Assembly (NCBI GenBank): GCA_031365425.1
Contig: JANLYB010000101.1
Coordinates: 1 to 8,666 of the forward strand
Length of the DNA: 8,666 bases
Reading direction: 5' to 3'
Origin: JANXVY01 sp031365425
Lineage (GTDB): Bacteria > Pseudomonadota > Alphaproteobacteria > Rhizobiales > Hyphomicrobiaceae
Position 1 is the stretch's first letter, and the number at the start of each line of letters is the position of its first letter. A program made the position numbers and the translations under genes. The notes under the pieces are model-generated. The model had not been told where the DNA came from and did no database searches. It saw only the letters and a list, made by a program, of their open reading frames with translations. Shown here in pieces: positions 1 through 5,970 of this stretch.

Positions 1-419
1 CCTGGCGCCGGTGCAACAGTCATGGATCTGGTAATGAGATCGCTTGGTGACGCAGCCCGTAACCGTGCAGTTCGCAGGTCGACGGTGCCACCGGGGGTTC
101 CAAGCAGCCAAGCGTCAGCGTCTAGATCTAATTGAACGCAAGCGAAGGTGCGGGAAGTTTTGCAGAATGTTTCAATCCCCCTGACGCTCGTTGCCCGTTG
201 AAATTTGAGTCGCGTACTCGTTCGACAATGCTTGCGGATCGCGTCAGGTACGGTGCCCGTTTCATCAGGCACCCAAGTCCTACCGTTCCATAGGAGCCAT
301 TGTGCATGCGTGGCGTTGTATCGGTATTTTTCCTGGTTCTCTCGTTCAAAGGAAAGCGCAATTGAATCTTCAGTTTCGTCTGGGTGTAAGGGTATGACTT
401 TGGCGCTTTTCGCTGTCAC
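1..419 (-). CDS. Phage/plasmid P4-type primase-helicase, N-terminal part (runs off left edge)
   Basis: An uninterrupted minus-strand frame starts at GTG 419-417 and stays open to base 1, giving 139 residues with no stop. The segment at about residues 98-135 (DADAWLLGTPGGTVDLRT, then a PSDLIT stretch and TVAPAP) matches the conserved block just before the helicase domain of D5/P4-type primase-helicases of phages and integrative elements (typical form: DADPWLL-TPGGTVDLRTG, then EDLITK-APV). The N-terminus (VIPLHPDETEDSIAL, then WLLWNGRTWVPDE) also fits such proteins. In that family the protein unwinds and primes DNA during element replication. The GTG overlaps the Toprim stop by four bases (GTGA), so translation is probably coupled. 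The helicase Walker motifs would lie outside the window, so intactness cannot be judged. Family is clear to me; exact subfamily is not. Confidence 0.8.
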   Translation of the reverse strand, partial: MTAKSAKVIPLHPDETEDSIALSFERENQEKYRYNATHAQWLLWNGRTWVPDETGTVPDAIRKHCRTSTRLKFQRATSVRGIETFCKTSRTFACVQLDLDADAWLLGTPGGTVDLRTARLRAASPSDLITRSMTVAPAP

Positions 420-739
420 GCTAATGCCCCCTCGAAAAGAGCGCGGACGGCGTCCAGTCCGGCGGCGACGTGAACGTCGTTCCAATCGAAGCCGACTTGA
501 TCCGGCATCAGTACGCGGCCATTGACGGCCCGCGCGGCATCGGTGGCTTTTTCGAAACCCACCCCTACGGTTTTTCCAACAGCAACCGCGTCGTTATCAG
601 CGGCTATAACGATCTGGGTAGCCGGAAATTTAACCCGCAGAGCGAGCGCCACGGGCAATAAATTACCAGCGTCGAAGGCGCAAGCCACGGGCCAGCCCGT
701 CGCTGTGTGAACCGTCACGCCGGTGGCGTAACCCTCCAC
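416..739 (-). pseudogene. Toprim-domain primase-like protein, C-terminal fragment
   Basis: The 107 residues contain both Toprim signatures: VEGYATG with the catalytic-type Glu at residue 2, and IAADNDA with the DxD pair at residues 48 and 50. The FDWNDVHVAAGLDAVRALFE tail is typical of element-borne Toprim proteins. These normally have a few hundred residues before the EGYATG motif. Here the same frame is open upstream only to the TGA at 866-868 and holds no ATG, GTG or TTG before the GTG at 739, so the N-terminal zinc-finger/primase part is missing. The upstream in-frame stretch (739-865) contains DAVLVPHRASLSPDAILAV, which I cannot align with confidence. The 3' end looks natural and overlaps the primase-helicase start. 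I call it a 5'-deleted remnant; the GTG at 739 is only the first possible start and falls inside the conserved motif. Confidence 0.75.
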
Positions 740-826
740 GACGGCCAGGATCGCGTCCGGGCTGAGCGACGCCCGATGCGGTACAAGAACGGCGTCGATG
801 ATTGGCGTTATCGAATAGAAATTATG

Positions 827-866
827 AAGCCGAGTGCCCGTGGTGGGGTGCTCGGCTTCCTTTTTT
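827..866 (+). terminator. Rho-independent terminator, plus-strand orientation
   Basis: Arms AAGCCGAG (827-834) and CTCGGCTT (851-858) form a perfect 8-bp stem. The interior (835-850) can extend it through CCC/GGG pairing. The stem is followed by CC and six Ts (861-866). This is a good intrinsic terminator for plus-strand transcription, although every recognised gene around it is on the minus strand. Read on the minus strand it lies just after the TGA of the ORF ending at 866 but lacks a T-run (CATAATTTC follows), so it would work less well for that gene. Confidence 0.65.
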
Positions 867-1939
867 CAAGCCGCCCGTGGCGGAAGTTCTGAAGTGCTAG
901 CCACTGTCGGAGAACGGGTCGCGGCAGCCCAGGCACATAGCGATGCAGGCTCATAGAAAACCCTGCCACCATATCCCTTGTAGAAATTGGGCCCTCCACC
1001 GACTGAACGCAATTTTTGAAGCGTTTTCGGCGCGATGCGAACGCCGCACTCGTCCCATAGGAAGGCGGCAGAAGCGTCCTGGTCAAAGGACCTGTGCAGA
1101 ATTCCAATTTTCGTAATTGGTGAGATTGCCGTTTGCCCGTCCATAATCGTCATCCCGCTGGTAGCTGCGAATGACCAAACGATGCCAGACGTTGAGAGGT
1201 GTTTATAAGGCCCAAGAAAAAGGAATTTCTTCTCGTCACGTGATCTCCTATTGTCAACCCTTGGATAGGGGGCATGCTTGCGCTTCAGGTTGGCTGCTTT
1301 CCGAGAAAGACCGCGCCGCTTGCTCAAGATGCGTGCGATGGTGCTGCCCAGGCTGCCACCGTTTTCAGGCATCCAGGTGTCGAAGCCTGCTGCCTGAACT
1401 GCACTCTCTACGAACACCACAAAATCCGACCGTCGGTCGCCGCGGTGCTGACTATCGCTTGCATTCGCGGGTCTGAGTTTCCATACCTCCCAAATATCCG
1501 CGAGGCGGCAGACGGCAAGCACAAGTCCGAAATTGTTGCTGCCGGGCTGCCGTCTGTAGTTTCCTCTCATGCGCTGCAAAAGCCCTTGCTTAGCCAGCAC
1601 CACTGCTTCTGCGGAATTTAATTGGTCAACGGTAATTCCTACGTTGCGACAGGCTTGCCTAAAATCGTCCCCTCCGGTTTCGAGCCGCGAGCGGAATTTT
1701 CGCAATGCTGAGAGTTCCGCCTTGCGGTCATCCCGATATCTGATCGATGAAGTCGCAGTAACCGTCGCAATCGCATTTGCGTAATCGGGTGCCGATTTGA
1801 ATACATCAATAATATGAATTTGGCAGCCAACAGGCACCTGATATTTTTGAAAAAAGGACGTCAGGGCGGGCAAAATTCCGTCGTGGGAACCTTCTGCCGA
1901 CGCCTCAACATTAGTCGGTTCCGTGAGTTCGCGCGCCAT
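866..1939 (-). CDS. Element-borne ORF: unknown N-terminal region joined to AlpA/excisionase-like HTH domain
   Basis: From ATG 1939 this reads 357 residues. The last 95 (from ATG 1153, MTIMDGQTAI) contain SAAFLWDECGVRIAPKTLQK, then LRSVGGGPNFYKGYGGRVFY, then EPASLCAWAAATRSP and a TSE tail. That is the layout of small MerR-fold DNA-binding proteins next to integrases, which typically read TLxKLRxxGGGPxF-GRRxLY, then a Trp-containing helix and STSE. In that family they act as excision factors or regulators and are usually free-standing, about 80-100 residues long. The preceding 260 residues carry no domain I can name; a segment RLADIWEVWK followed by SDFVVFVESAVQAAGF looks like a genuine folded region. 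The two parts may be a natural fusion, or two genes merged by loss of a stop. ATG 1153 has no strong ribosome binding site. The frame stays open above 1939 into the integrase remnant, with GTG 1972 as an alternative start. Confidence 0.55.
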   Translation of the reverse strand: MARELTEPTNVEASAEGSHDGILPALTSFFQKYQVPVGCQIHIIDVFKSAPDYANAIATVTATSSIRYRDDRKAELSALRKFRSRLETGGDDFRQACRNVGITVDQLNSAEAVVLAKQGLLQRMRGNYRRQPGSNNFGLVLAVCRLADIWEVWKLRPANASDSQHRGDRRSDFVVFVESAVQAAGFDTWMPENGGSLGSTIARILSKRRGLSRKAANLKRKHAPYPRVDNRRSRDEKKFLFLGPYKHLSTSGIVWSFAATSGMTIMDGQTAISPITKIGILHRSFDQDASAAFLWDECGVRIAPKTLQKLRSVGGGPNFYKGYGGRVFYEPASLCAWAAATRSPTVASTSELPPRAA

Positions 1940-2127
1940 GGACCAGCTCTTCCCTTTCGCAAAGGGCACCACATCTGCCCCGCCACCATCGAGAGCCTTG
2001 GCGATCCGCTCAGCAATTTTTCGGAAGTTGCGCGCACCGGATCATCCGCGAGGTGGGCATAGCGTTGCGTGGTCTGCGAACTTCGGTGGCCCAGGACTCC
2101 GCCAATCAAGAGCAGGCTCGATCCGGA
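1940..2127 (-). pseudogene. Tyrosine recombinase (phage integrase) C-terminal remnant, frameshifted
   Basis: Minus-strand translation near 2127-2017 gives SSLLLIGGVLGHRSSQTTQR, then YAHLADDPVR. This is box II of tyrosine recombinases, with the active-site His of LGH and the nucleophilic Tyr (codon 2061-2059). The matching tail (SEK, then IAERIAKALDGGGADVVPFA) is in another frame from about 2016 onward. The switch falls at a run of five Ts (2017-2021); one more T would restore the normal SEKIAERIAKAL continuation. Upstream, similarity stops at about 2127 and an in-frame TGA lies 15 bases beyond. The N-terminal DNA-binding domain and the first catalytic Arg are absent. The fragment is dead as an integrase but marks this as an integrative element in which the recombinase was transcribed towards the HTH, Toprim and primase genes. 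The boundaries given are where similarity fades. Confidence 0.8.
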
Positions 2128-2211
2128 GTACCAAAATCACTTGCACTTTCTGGTTCTGTTCCGCACCGTCATGTGCCACGGCGATGCATTTTTCAAAAAA
2201 CATGCGGGAGC

Positions 2212-2233
2212 CTCTGGCGACTCGTCGCCAGGG
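2212..2233 (-). terminator. Hairpin directly after the Crp/Fnr stop codon (possible terminator)
   Basis: CTGGCGA (2214-2220) pairs with TCGCCAG (2225-2231) around a four-base CTCG loop; two more pairs (one G-T) can extend it. It begins one base after the TAA at 2236-2234 of the Crp/Fnr reading frame. On the minus strand a T6 run follows only about 14 bases later, so it is not a textbook intrinsic terminator. Position suggests a 3'-end structure. Confidence 0.4.
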
Positions 2234-2940
2234 TTAGCCCAGCAGCCGCAGTAACTCAGCCTCAGGCACCCCATAAAACTTGCCGGCAATATCGAGCAGT
2301 CCATCGCGGTTCATGATCAGAATGCGACCGCGGCGCACCTTCACGAGCCCCTGCTCCTTCAACGACGCCAGCGCGTTGGTCACCCCCGGGCGGCGCACCG
2401 CCAGCATCAGCGCTAGAAACTCATGCGTCAGCTGTAGTTCATCAAATTGCATGCGATCTTGAGCCATGAGCAGCCAGCGAGCCAGCGAGCCAGCCGCTCT
2501 TCAAGCTTGGCGCGCCCGTTCGCCAGGGCCGTCTGCGCGATCTGGGTGAGAAAAACTTGGCTATACCGGTTGAGCGTAGCTGCCAATGCCGGATTTTGAG
2601 ATATCAATTGATGCAACGCGCCAATCGGAATGCGATGCGCCTCGCCCGCCACTTGCACATAGGTATCGAGTGGCGAGCGGTCCCCGCCCAGGACGACAGA
2701 GACCCCGGTCAAGCCTTCGTAGCCAACCACCGCCACCTCGATTGGCAACCGTTGCGGCCCCATGGTGACAAGCGAAACAATGCCGTTCTCGACGAAGTAG
2801 ACATGCGAAATCGGTTTGTTGGGTGTTTCGATCTTGTATCGAACCGGTATTTCGACAAATTCGAGATGCGGCTCCAGCAATCGCAAATCCGCAGCGGTCA
2901 AATTCAATAAAACGCGATTTCGGGTTGAAATTTTTTGCAC
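2234..2940 (-). pseudogene. Crp/Fnr-family transcription regulator, split by an 8-bp duplication
   Basis: From GTG 2940 the first frame reads VQKISTRNRVLLNLTAADLR and then a complete cNMP-binding-type beta-roll (PISHVYFVENGIVSLV, VVGYEGLTG) and the long dimerisation helix up to KLEERLARWL. It then goes out of frame and stops at 2428, giving about 170 residues. The winged-helix part continues in another frame from 2467: LMAQDRM, DELQLTHEFLALMLAVRRPG, then ALASLKEQGL, ending GVPEAELLRLLG at 2234. Removing one copy of the tandem 8-mer at 2475-2490 restores RLARWLLMAQDR, the usual family sequence. The truncated product could still bind its ligand and dimerise but has no DNA-binding domain. No haem or Fe-S cysteine cluster is visible in the N-terminus. 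GTG 2940 is preferred over ATG 3000 because the extra 20 residues look unlike the family; neither has a strong ribosome binding site. It lies just downstream, on the same strand, of the quinoprotein operon. Confidence 0.8.
2475..2494. repeat. Tandem duplication of CAGCGAGC (two and a half copies)
   Basis: CAGCGAGC occurs at 2475-2482 and again at 2483-2490, followed by a half copy CAGC at 2491-2494. Another CAGC (2471-2474) precedes it. Eight bases is not a multiple of three, and the extra copy is what breaks the Crp/Fnr reading frame between its dimerisation helix and HTH domain. Confidence 0.9.
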
Positions 2941-3143
2941 GGTTCTTGCCCGTAAAAAGAGGGCAAGAGCGAAACGACACTCCCAACGCCTGCGCCCCAT
3001 AGAGTCAGGCCATCAGAACTGTATAGCGCAGTTTGCACCGAACGAGTGTTTCAACTAATCATTCTTTAGCCGAACCAACAGCGCATCGACGGTACGTTTC
3101 CAGACTGATAACCGGCCAAGCAACCCGTTGAAGTATCAGGGTC

Positions 3144-4124
3144 TCATCCCCGTCCGCCCACCGCAGGCAAACGCATCGACTCAAGGCGCGGATAAAGGTG
3201 CATCACCGTACGCTGATATTCGTAGCGCGCCAGTGCAATTTGGCTGGTCCACTCCGGCAATGGCAACGCCATCGCCTCCGTCATGTCGAGCCCCCGTTCG
3301 AACGATCCCGATATGAGCGCCTCGATTTCGGATAGCCAGACGCGCGTCTGATCCAATCCGCGCGTATTGGATTCGGCCGGTCCATGCCCCGGCACGATCA
3401 GCGTATGCGGTATGCCCCCCAGCGAAGCCAGCGCCACCTTCCACGCCCCGATATCGGCATGGGGCGTGGTCGGCGCACGGTCCAGAAACACCAGATCACC
3501 CGCAAAAATGATGCCCGTCAGTTCGTCGTAAATCGCAAGATCCGCGCTCGTATGCCCCTTCATTCGTAGAAGCCGCATCCGGCGGTCGCCGACATCCTCA
3601 ACGCTCGATGTAATCACATGCCTGGGCAGCACAACCTCAGTCCCGCGCATCCAATCACCGGCGGCTGAATACATCGCCGAGGCAAAACCCTCGCCTAGAT
3701 CCGTCAACCCTTTGATGACCCCCTCGGTGGCCGCGATGCTGTCAGCGGAAAATGCCTGACACCCGAACACATGATCGGGATGAAAATGCGTGAGATAAAC
3801 CCGCGCCACATCCTTGCCCGTCAGGCTCTTCGCCAGCTCCCGCAACTGCACGCCATACCGCTTCGACGGCCCGCTATCGATAATGATCACACCTTCGCTC
3901 GTCGACAAAATCCCGATATTTGCAATCGCCCCACCATTCTGCGCGTTGATGGTTTCCGGCACCCCCGCCACCATCCAGACGCCCTCGGTCAACTGCTTAG
4001 GCACCAGCGAATACGAAAGCGGTCCCGCCTGCACATCAAACATCCCCAGGATCGGCGCGCCCGCCAATCCCGACAACCCCGACAACCCCGCCAACACAGC
4101 CCGGCGATCAATCTCACACGTCAT
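3144..4124 (-). CDS. Quinoprotein relay-type zinc metallohydrolase (metallo-beta-lactamase fold)
   Basis: A 326-residue exported metallo-beta-lactamase-fold protein. The zinc ligands are all present: THFHPDH gives H113, H115, D117 and H118; H191 is in GHTSADLAIY, D210 in IIFAGD, and H247 in VPGHGPAE. The N-terminus DRRAVLAGLSGLSGLAGAP carries a twin arginine at residues 7-8 before a hydrophobic stretch, which suggests Tat export. Length and motifs fit the SoxH-related metallohydrolases found beside PQQ-dependent dehydrogenases. Their substrate is not established. It is probably the last intact gene of the operon led by the cytochrome, 76 bases after the SoxYZ-like gene. The AGGA before ATG 4124 is only one base away, so the start is likely but not certain. 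The signal peptide contains four 9-bp repeats. Confidence 0.85.
   Translation of the reverse strand: MTCEIDRRAVLAGLSGLSGLAGAPILGMFDVQAGPLSYSLVPKQLTEGVWMVAGVPETINAQNGGAIANIGILSTSEGVIIIDSGPSKRYGVQLRELAKSLTGKDVARVYLTHFHPDHVFGCQAFSADSIAATEGVIKGLTDLGEGFASAMYSAAGDWMRGTEVVLPRHVITSSVEDVGDRRMRLLRMKGHTSADLAIYDELTGIIFAGDLVFLDRAPTTPHADIGAWKVALASLGGIPHTLIVPGHGPAESNTRGLDQTRVWLSEIEALISGSFERGLDMTEAMALPLPEWTSQIALARYEYQRTVMHLYPRLESMRLPAVGGRG
4061..4096 (-). repeat. Four 9-bp repeats in the signal peptide of the metallohydrolase
   Basis: Four successive 9-mers (CCGCCAATC, CCGACAACC, CCGACAACC, CCGCCAACA on the plus strand) span 4061-4096. They encode the repeated tripeptide run LAGLSGLSGLAG in the hydrophobic core of the export signal. 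Being a multiple of three, gain or loss of a copy would only change signal length. Confidence 0.8.
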
Positions 4125-4200
4125 GTCCTGTCGCCGCCAAATAACGCCCGTAGGCTGGGTTGCGCGCGTCTCGATCCCGGCACGCTAGCGAGAATCTCAC

Positions 4201-4995
4201 TTACTGCGTCCCCGGCAACGCGCTGCTCTTCCAAGGTGCCGGCACCACCGACCGGAACACACCTCCGTTATTATCCCGCCCATCGACACTGACCGCCCCA
4301 TCCGCCTGGGGCAACCGCACCAAAATTGTCAGTGTTGGATCTTCCGAAACCGGCTCGAACAGCTCCAGCGTCGCCAACCCCTCGCCAGCGGAATCCTTCA
4401 TCTCCACCTTCTCGATGTAAAACGCCGGCGTCCCATCCTTCGTGAGCCCGGTATCCATCGGATGCCTGACCCTGAACCTCAGCCGCGCCGTCCCATTGGC
4501 TTCCCGCCATACCCGCCCTTGCGCCTGCCCGACGGTCGCTGACCAATCTGCATCCTTTCGCGCCATCGCAGGCGACGAACATCCCCCGCCCGCCGCGTCG
4601 AGATACACGCTGCCCACGTGCCAGATCCCATCGCCCGCCAGCGCCGCAGCCCGAACCGGCGTTCCCTGCTCCACCTTCAGCCGCAAGGAAATGAACGGCT
4701 CGGCCCGCTGCAAATTCAGCGTCAGCACATGCTGGATCGGGTTGAGATCGGTAATCACAATCAACTTAGTCACGCCCGTCAGCGCCCGCGCGTCCGCCGT
4801 CACCGGCACCTGAGCCTGGTTCTCGACCACCGCCGGAATCGAAATCTTCACCCGCTCGTCGTAGACAAATGGCACAGCGCCAAACGTCTTGGCCGCAATC
4901 GCAGCCCACACCGGCGACCCCAACGGATCGTCCGCCGCCATCGCCTTCGCAACACCTAAAACCAAGTACAAAGCGGTGGCGATCAGACGAACCAT
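4201..4995 (-). CDS. Quinoprotein dehydrogenase-associated SoxYZ-like carrier protein
   Basis: A 264-residue protein with a cleavable signal peptide (MVRLIATALYLVLGVAKAMA, then ADDPLGSP). Residues about 25-145 are SoxY-like and end in DAAGGGCSSPAMA, with the only cysteine of the mature protein at 139. This resembles the GGCGG swinging-arm cysteine of SoxY, which carries sulfur intermediates in thiosulfate oxidation. Residues about 165-260 are SoxZ-like (an immunoglobulin-type fold: RLRFRVRHPMDTG, YIEKVEMKDSAGE). The fused Y-Z layout is that of carriers encoded beside PQQ-dependent dehydrogenases, where the cargo is unknown. ATG 4995 was chosen because GGAGAG lies five bases upstream and a signal peptide follows; the frame extends further upstream without signs of coding. 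It lies 41 bases after the solute-binding protein gene. Confidence 0.85.
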   Translation of the reverse strand: MVRLIATALYLVLGVAKAMAADDPLGSPVWAAIAAKTFGAVPFVYDERVKISIPAVVENQAQVPVTADARALTGVTKLIVITDLNPIQHVLTLNLQRAEPFISLRLKVEQGTPVRAAALAGDGIWHVGSVYLDAAGGGCSSPAMARKDADWSATVGQAQGRVWREANGTARLRFRVRHPMDTGLTKDGTPAFYIEKVEMKDSAGEGLATLELFEPVSEDPTLTILVRLPQADGAVSVDGRDNNGGVFRSVVPAPWKSSALPGTQ

Positions 4996-5036
4996 AACAT
5001 CTCTCCAAGGCCCGCCAGCATCGGTGGCAAAGCCAA

Positions 5037-5879
5037 TCAATTCAACGGCGGCGGCAAATATGTAACCCCATACGTCGCACAGATCGCAGCCAGCGTCCCG
5101 TCGCCTGCCATCTCGGCCAACGCAGTCCCAACCGCATACCCCAGATCCCGGCTTTGTTCGTTGACTGCGGTCCCCAGAACCCAGTCCGCTCGCGTCAACC
5201 CGGGCATCGGCGGAGACTGCCACTTCGCCGTCTGCCCCCGTGATTTAAGCATGGCCTCCATATGCGACCGCACACCCAGCACCGCGAGCGTTTCCTTGGA
5301 CACAAACCGGTCCACACCCTGATTCGGCTTCAAGTAATGACTGATGTTTTCGACCAGCACCCCGCCCTCAAACCGCATCAGAAAATAATCCGACACAGTC
5401 GCGAGCTGCACCCCGATCTTCTCAGCCCGAAACACATCGAACGATGCAATGTCGCCTGCCCTTTCAGGATGCACTGCCAAAGCAACTCGCTGCTGGAAAT
5501 ACGCGTTGCCGATTACTGCCTCGCGCACCCGCAGCCCGATCTCGCGATCGACCGGGACATGCAGCATCACGTCACCGGCTATCCCCCCGCCGAACGTGCC
5601 GCGCACGACGTTGGTCCGCAAATCTTGATCGACTTGCTCGCCCTGCATCCGCAGCGTGATCTCTGCAGCCACGCCAAGCTTGCCCGCCAGCGCCCGCGCG
5701 ATCTGCACATCGATCCCGCGCGGCTCGCCCTTGTCGTCCCACGAGAACGGCTCGTTATCCTCATACAAGATGACCCGCAACACCTTCGATGCCACCACGT
5801 CATCCAATGGCCGCGCCTCTACCGGCCCAACCGCAAACGTCGTCAAGGCAATCAAGAGACATAAAGAGGATTTCAGCAC
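5037..5879 (-). CDS. Quinoprotein dehydrogenase-associated periplasmic solute-binding protein (MoxJ/XoxJ/PedG type)
   Basis: The 280-residue product has a signal peptide (VLKSSLCLLIALTTFAVG, then PVEA, mature end near RPLDDVV). It is a family 3 solute-binding fold: lobe I holds LRVILYEDNEPFSW and GEPRGIDVQIARALAGKLGV (residues 34-70), GDVMLHVPVD lies at 102-111, and the C-terminal ALAEMAGDGTLAAICATYG at 253-271 is a family hallmark. Such proteins next to methanol or ethanol quinoprotein dehydrogenases are thought to help dehydrogenase assembly or function rather than nutrient uptake; no ABC permease or ATPase is present here. GTG 5879 is preferred because GGAG lies seven bases upstream and it gives a proper signal peptide; the frame is open above it but not protein-like. 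The gene follows the cytochrome after a 91-base gap containing hairpins. Confidence 0.85.
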   Translation of the reverse strand: MLKSSLCLLIALTTFAVGPVEARPLDDVVASKVLRVILYEDNEPFSWDDKGEPRGIDVQIARALAGKLGVAAEITLRMQGEQVDQDLRTNVVRGTFGGGIAGDVMLHVPVDREIGLRVREAVIGNAYFQQRVALAVHPERAGDIASFDVFRAEKIGVQLATVSDYFLMRFEGGVLVENISHYLKPNQGVDRFVSKETLAVLGVRSHMEAMLKSRGQTAKWQSPPMPGLTRADWVLGTAVNEQSRDLGYAVGTALAEMAGDGTLAAICATYGVTYLPPPLN

Positions 5880-5910
5880 GAAAGCGCTCCGCTCACTTTT
5901 CCCCTCTCCG

Positions 5911-5936
5911 GCATCGTGCAGCGATGCACTGCATCG
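5911..5936. repeat. Overlapping alternative hairpins between cytochrome and solute-binding genes
   Basis: GCATCG (5911-5916) and CGATGC (5922-5927) form a six-bp stem with a five-base loop. The same CGATGCA (5922-5928) is also the left arm of a perfect palindrome with TGCATCG (5930-5936) around one base. The two structures share an arm and cannot form together. They sit in the 91-base gap of the minus-strand operon, flanked by complementary CCCCT (5901-5905) and AGGGG (5952-5956), so a larger folded element is possible. It may be a REP-like intergenic repeat or an mRNA-processing or attenuation structure. There is no T-run, so it is not a plain terminator. Confidence 0.5.
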
Positions 5937-5970
5937 ACGCGGTGAGGAGTTAGGGGTAGCCCCCCCCAAA

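Noticed and set aside
1..135. Plus-strand frame open from the left edge (44 codons) and a possible tRNA/att end
   Set aside because: The frame is antisense to the primase gene and no tRNA arms or anticodon stem could be found.
128..361. Minus-strand ORF of 77 residues
   Set aside because: It overlaps the primase-helicase frame that carries clear family motifs; this one is an out-of-frame shadow.
205..661. Plus-strand ORFs opposite the Toprim and primase genes
   Set aside because: Arg- and Ser-rich composition, no motifs; antisense shadows of GC-rich coding sequence.
2042..2203. Possible 53-residue minus-strand gene starting MFFEKCIAVAHDG, with a GAGG upstream
   Set aside because: It crosses the recombinase junction and its second half is an out-of-frame reading of recombinase sequence; no recognisable family. 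Its first 25 residues could be a remnant of something, but this is not supportable.
3001..3143. Promoter for the Crp/Fnr gene
   Set aside because: A TTGAAA and a TATACA are present on the minus strand but 23 bases apart, too far for a standard promoter; nothing else recognised in this gap.
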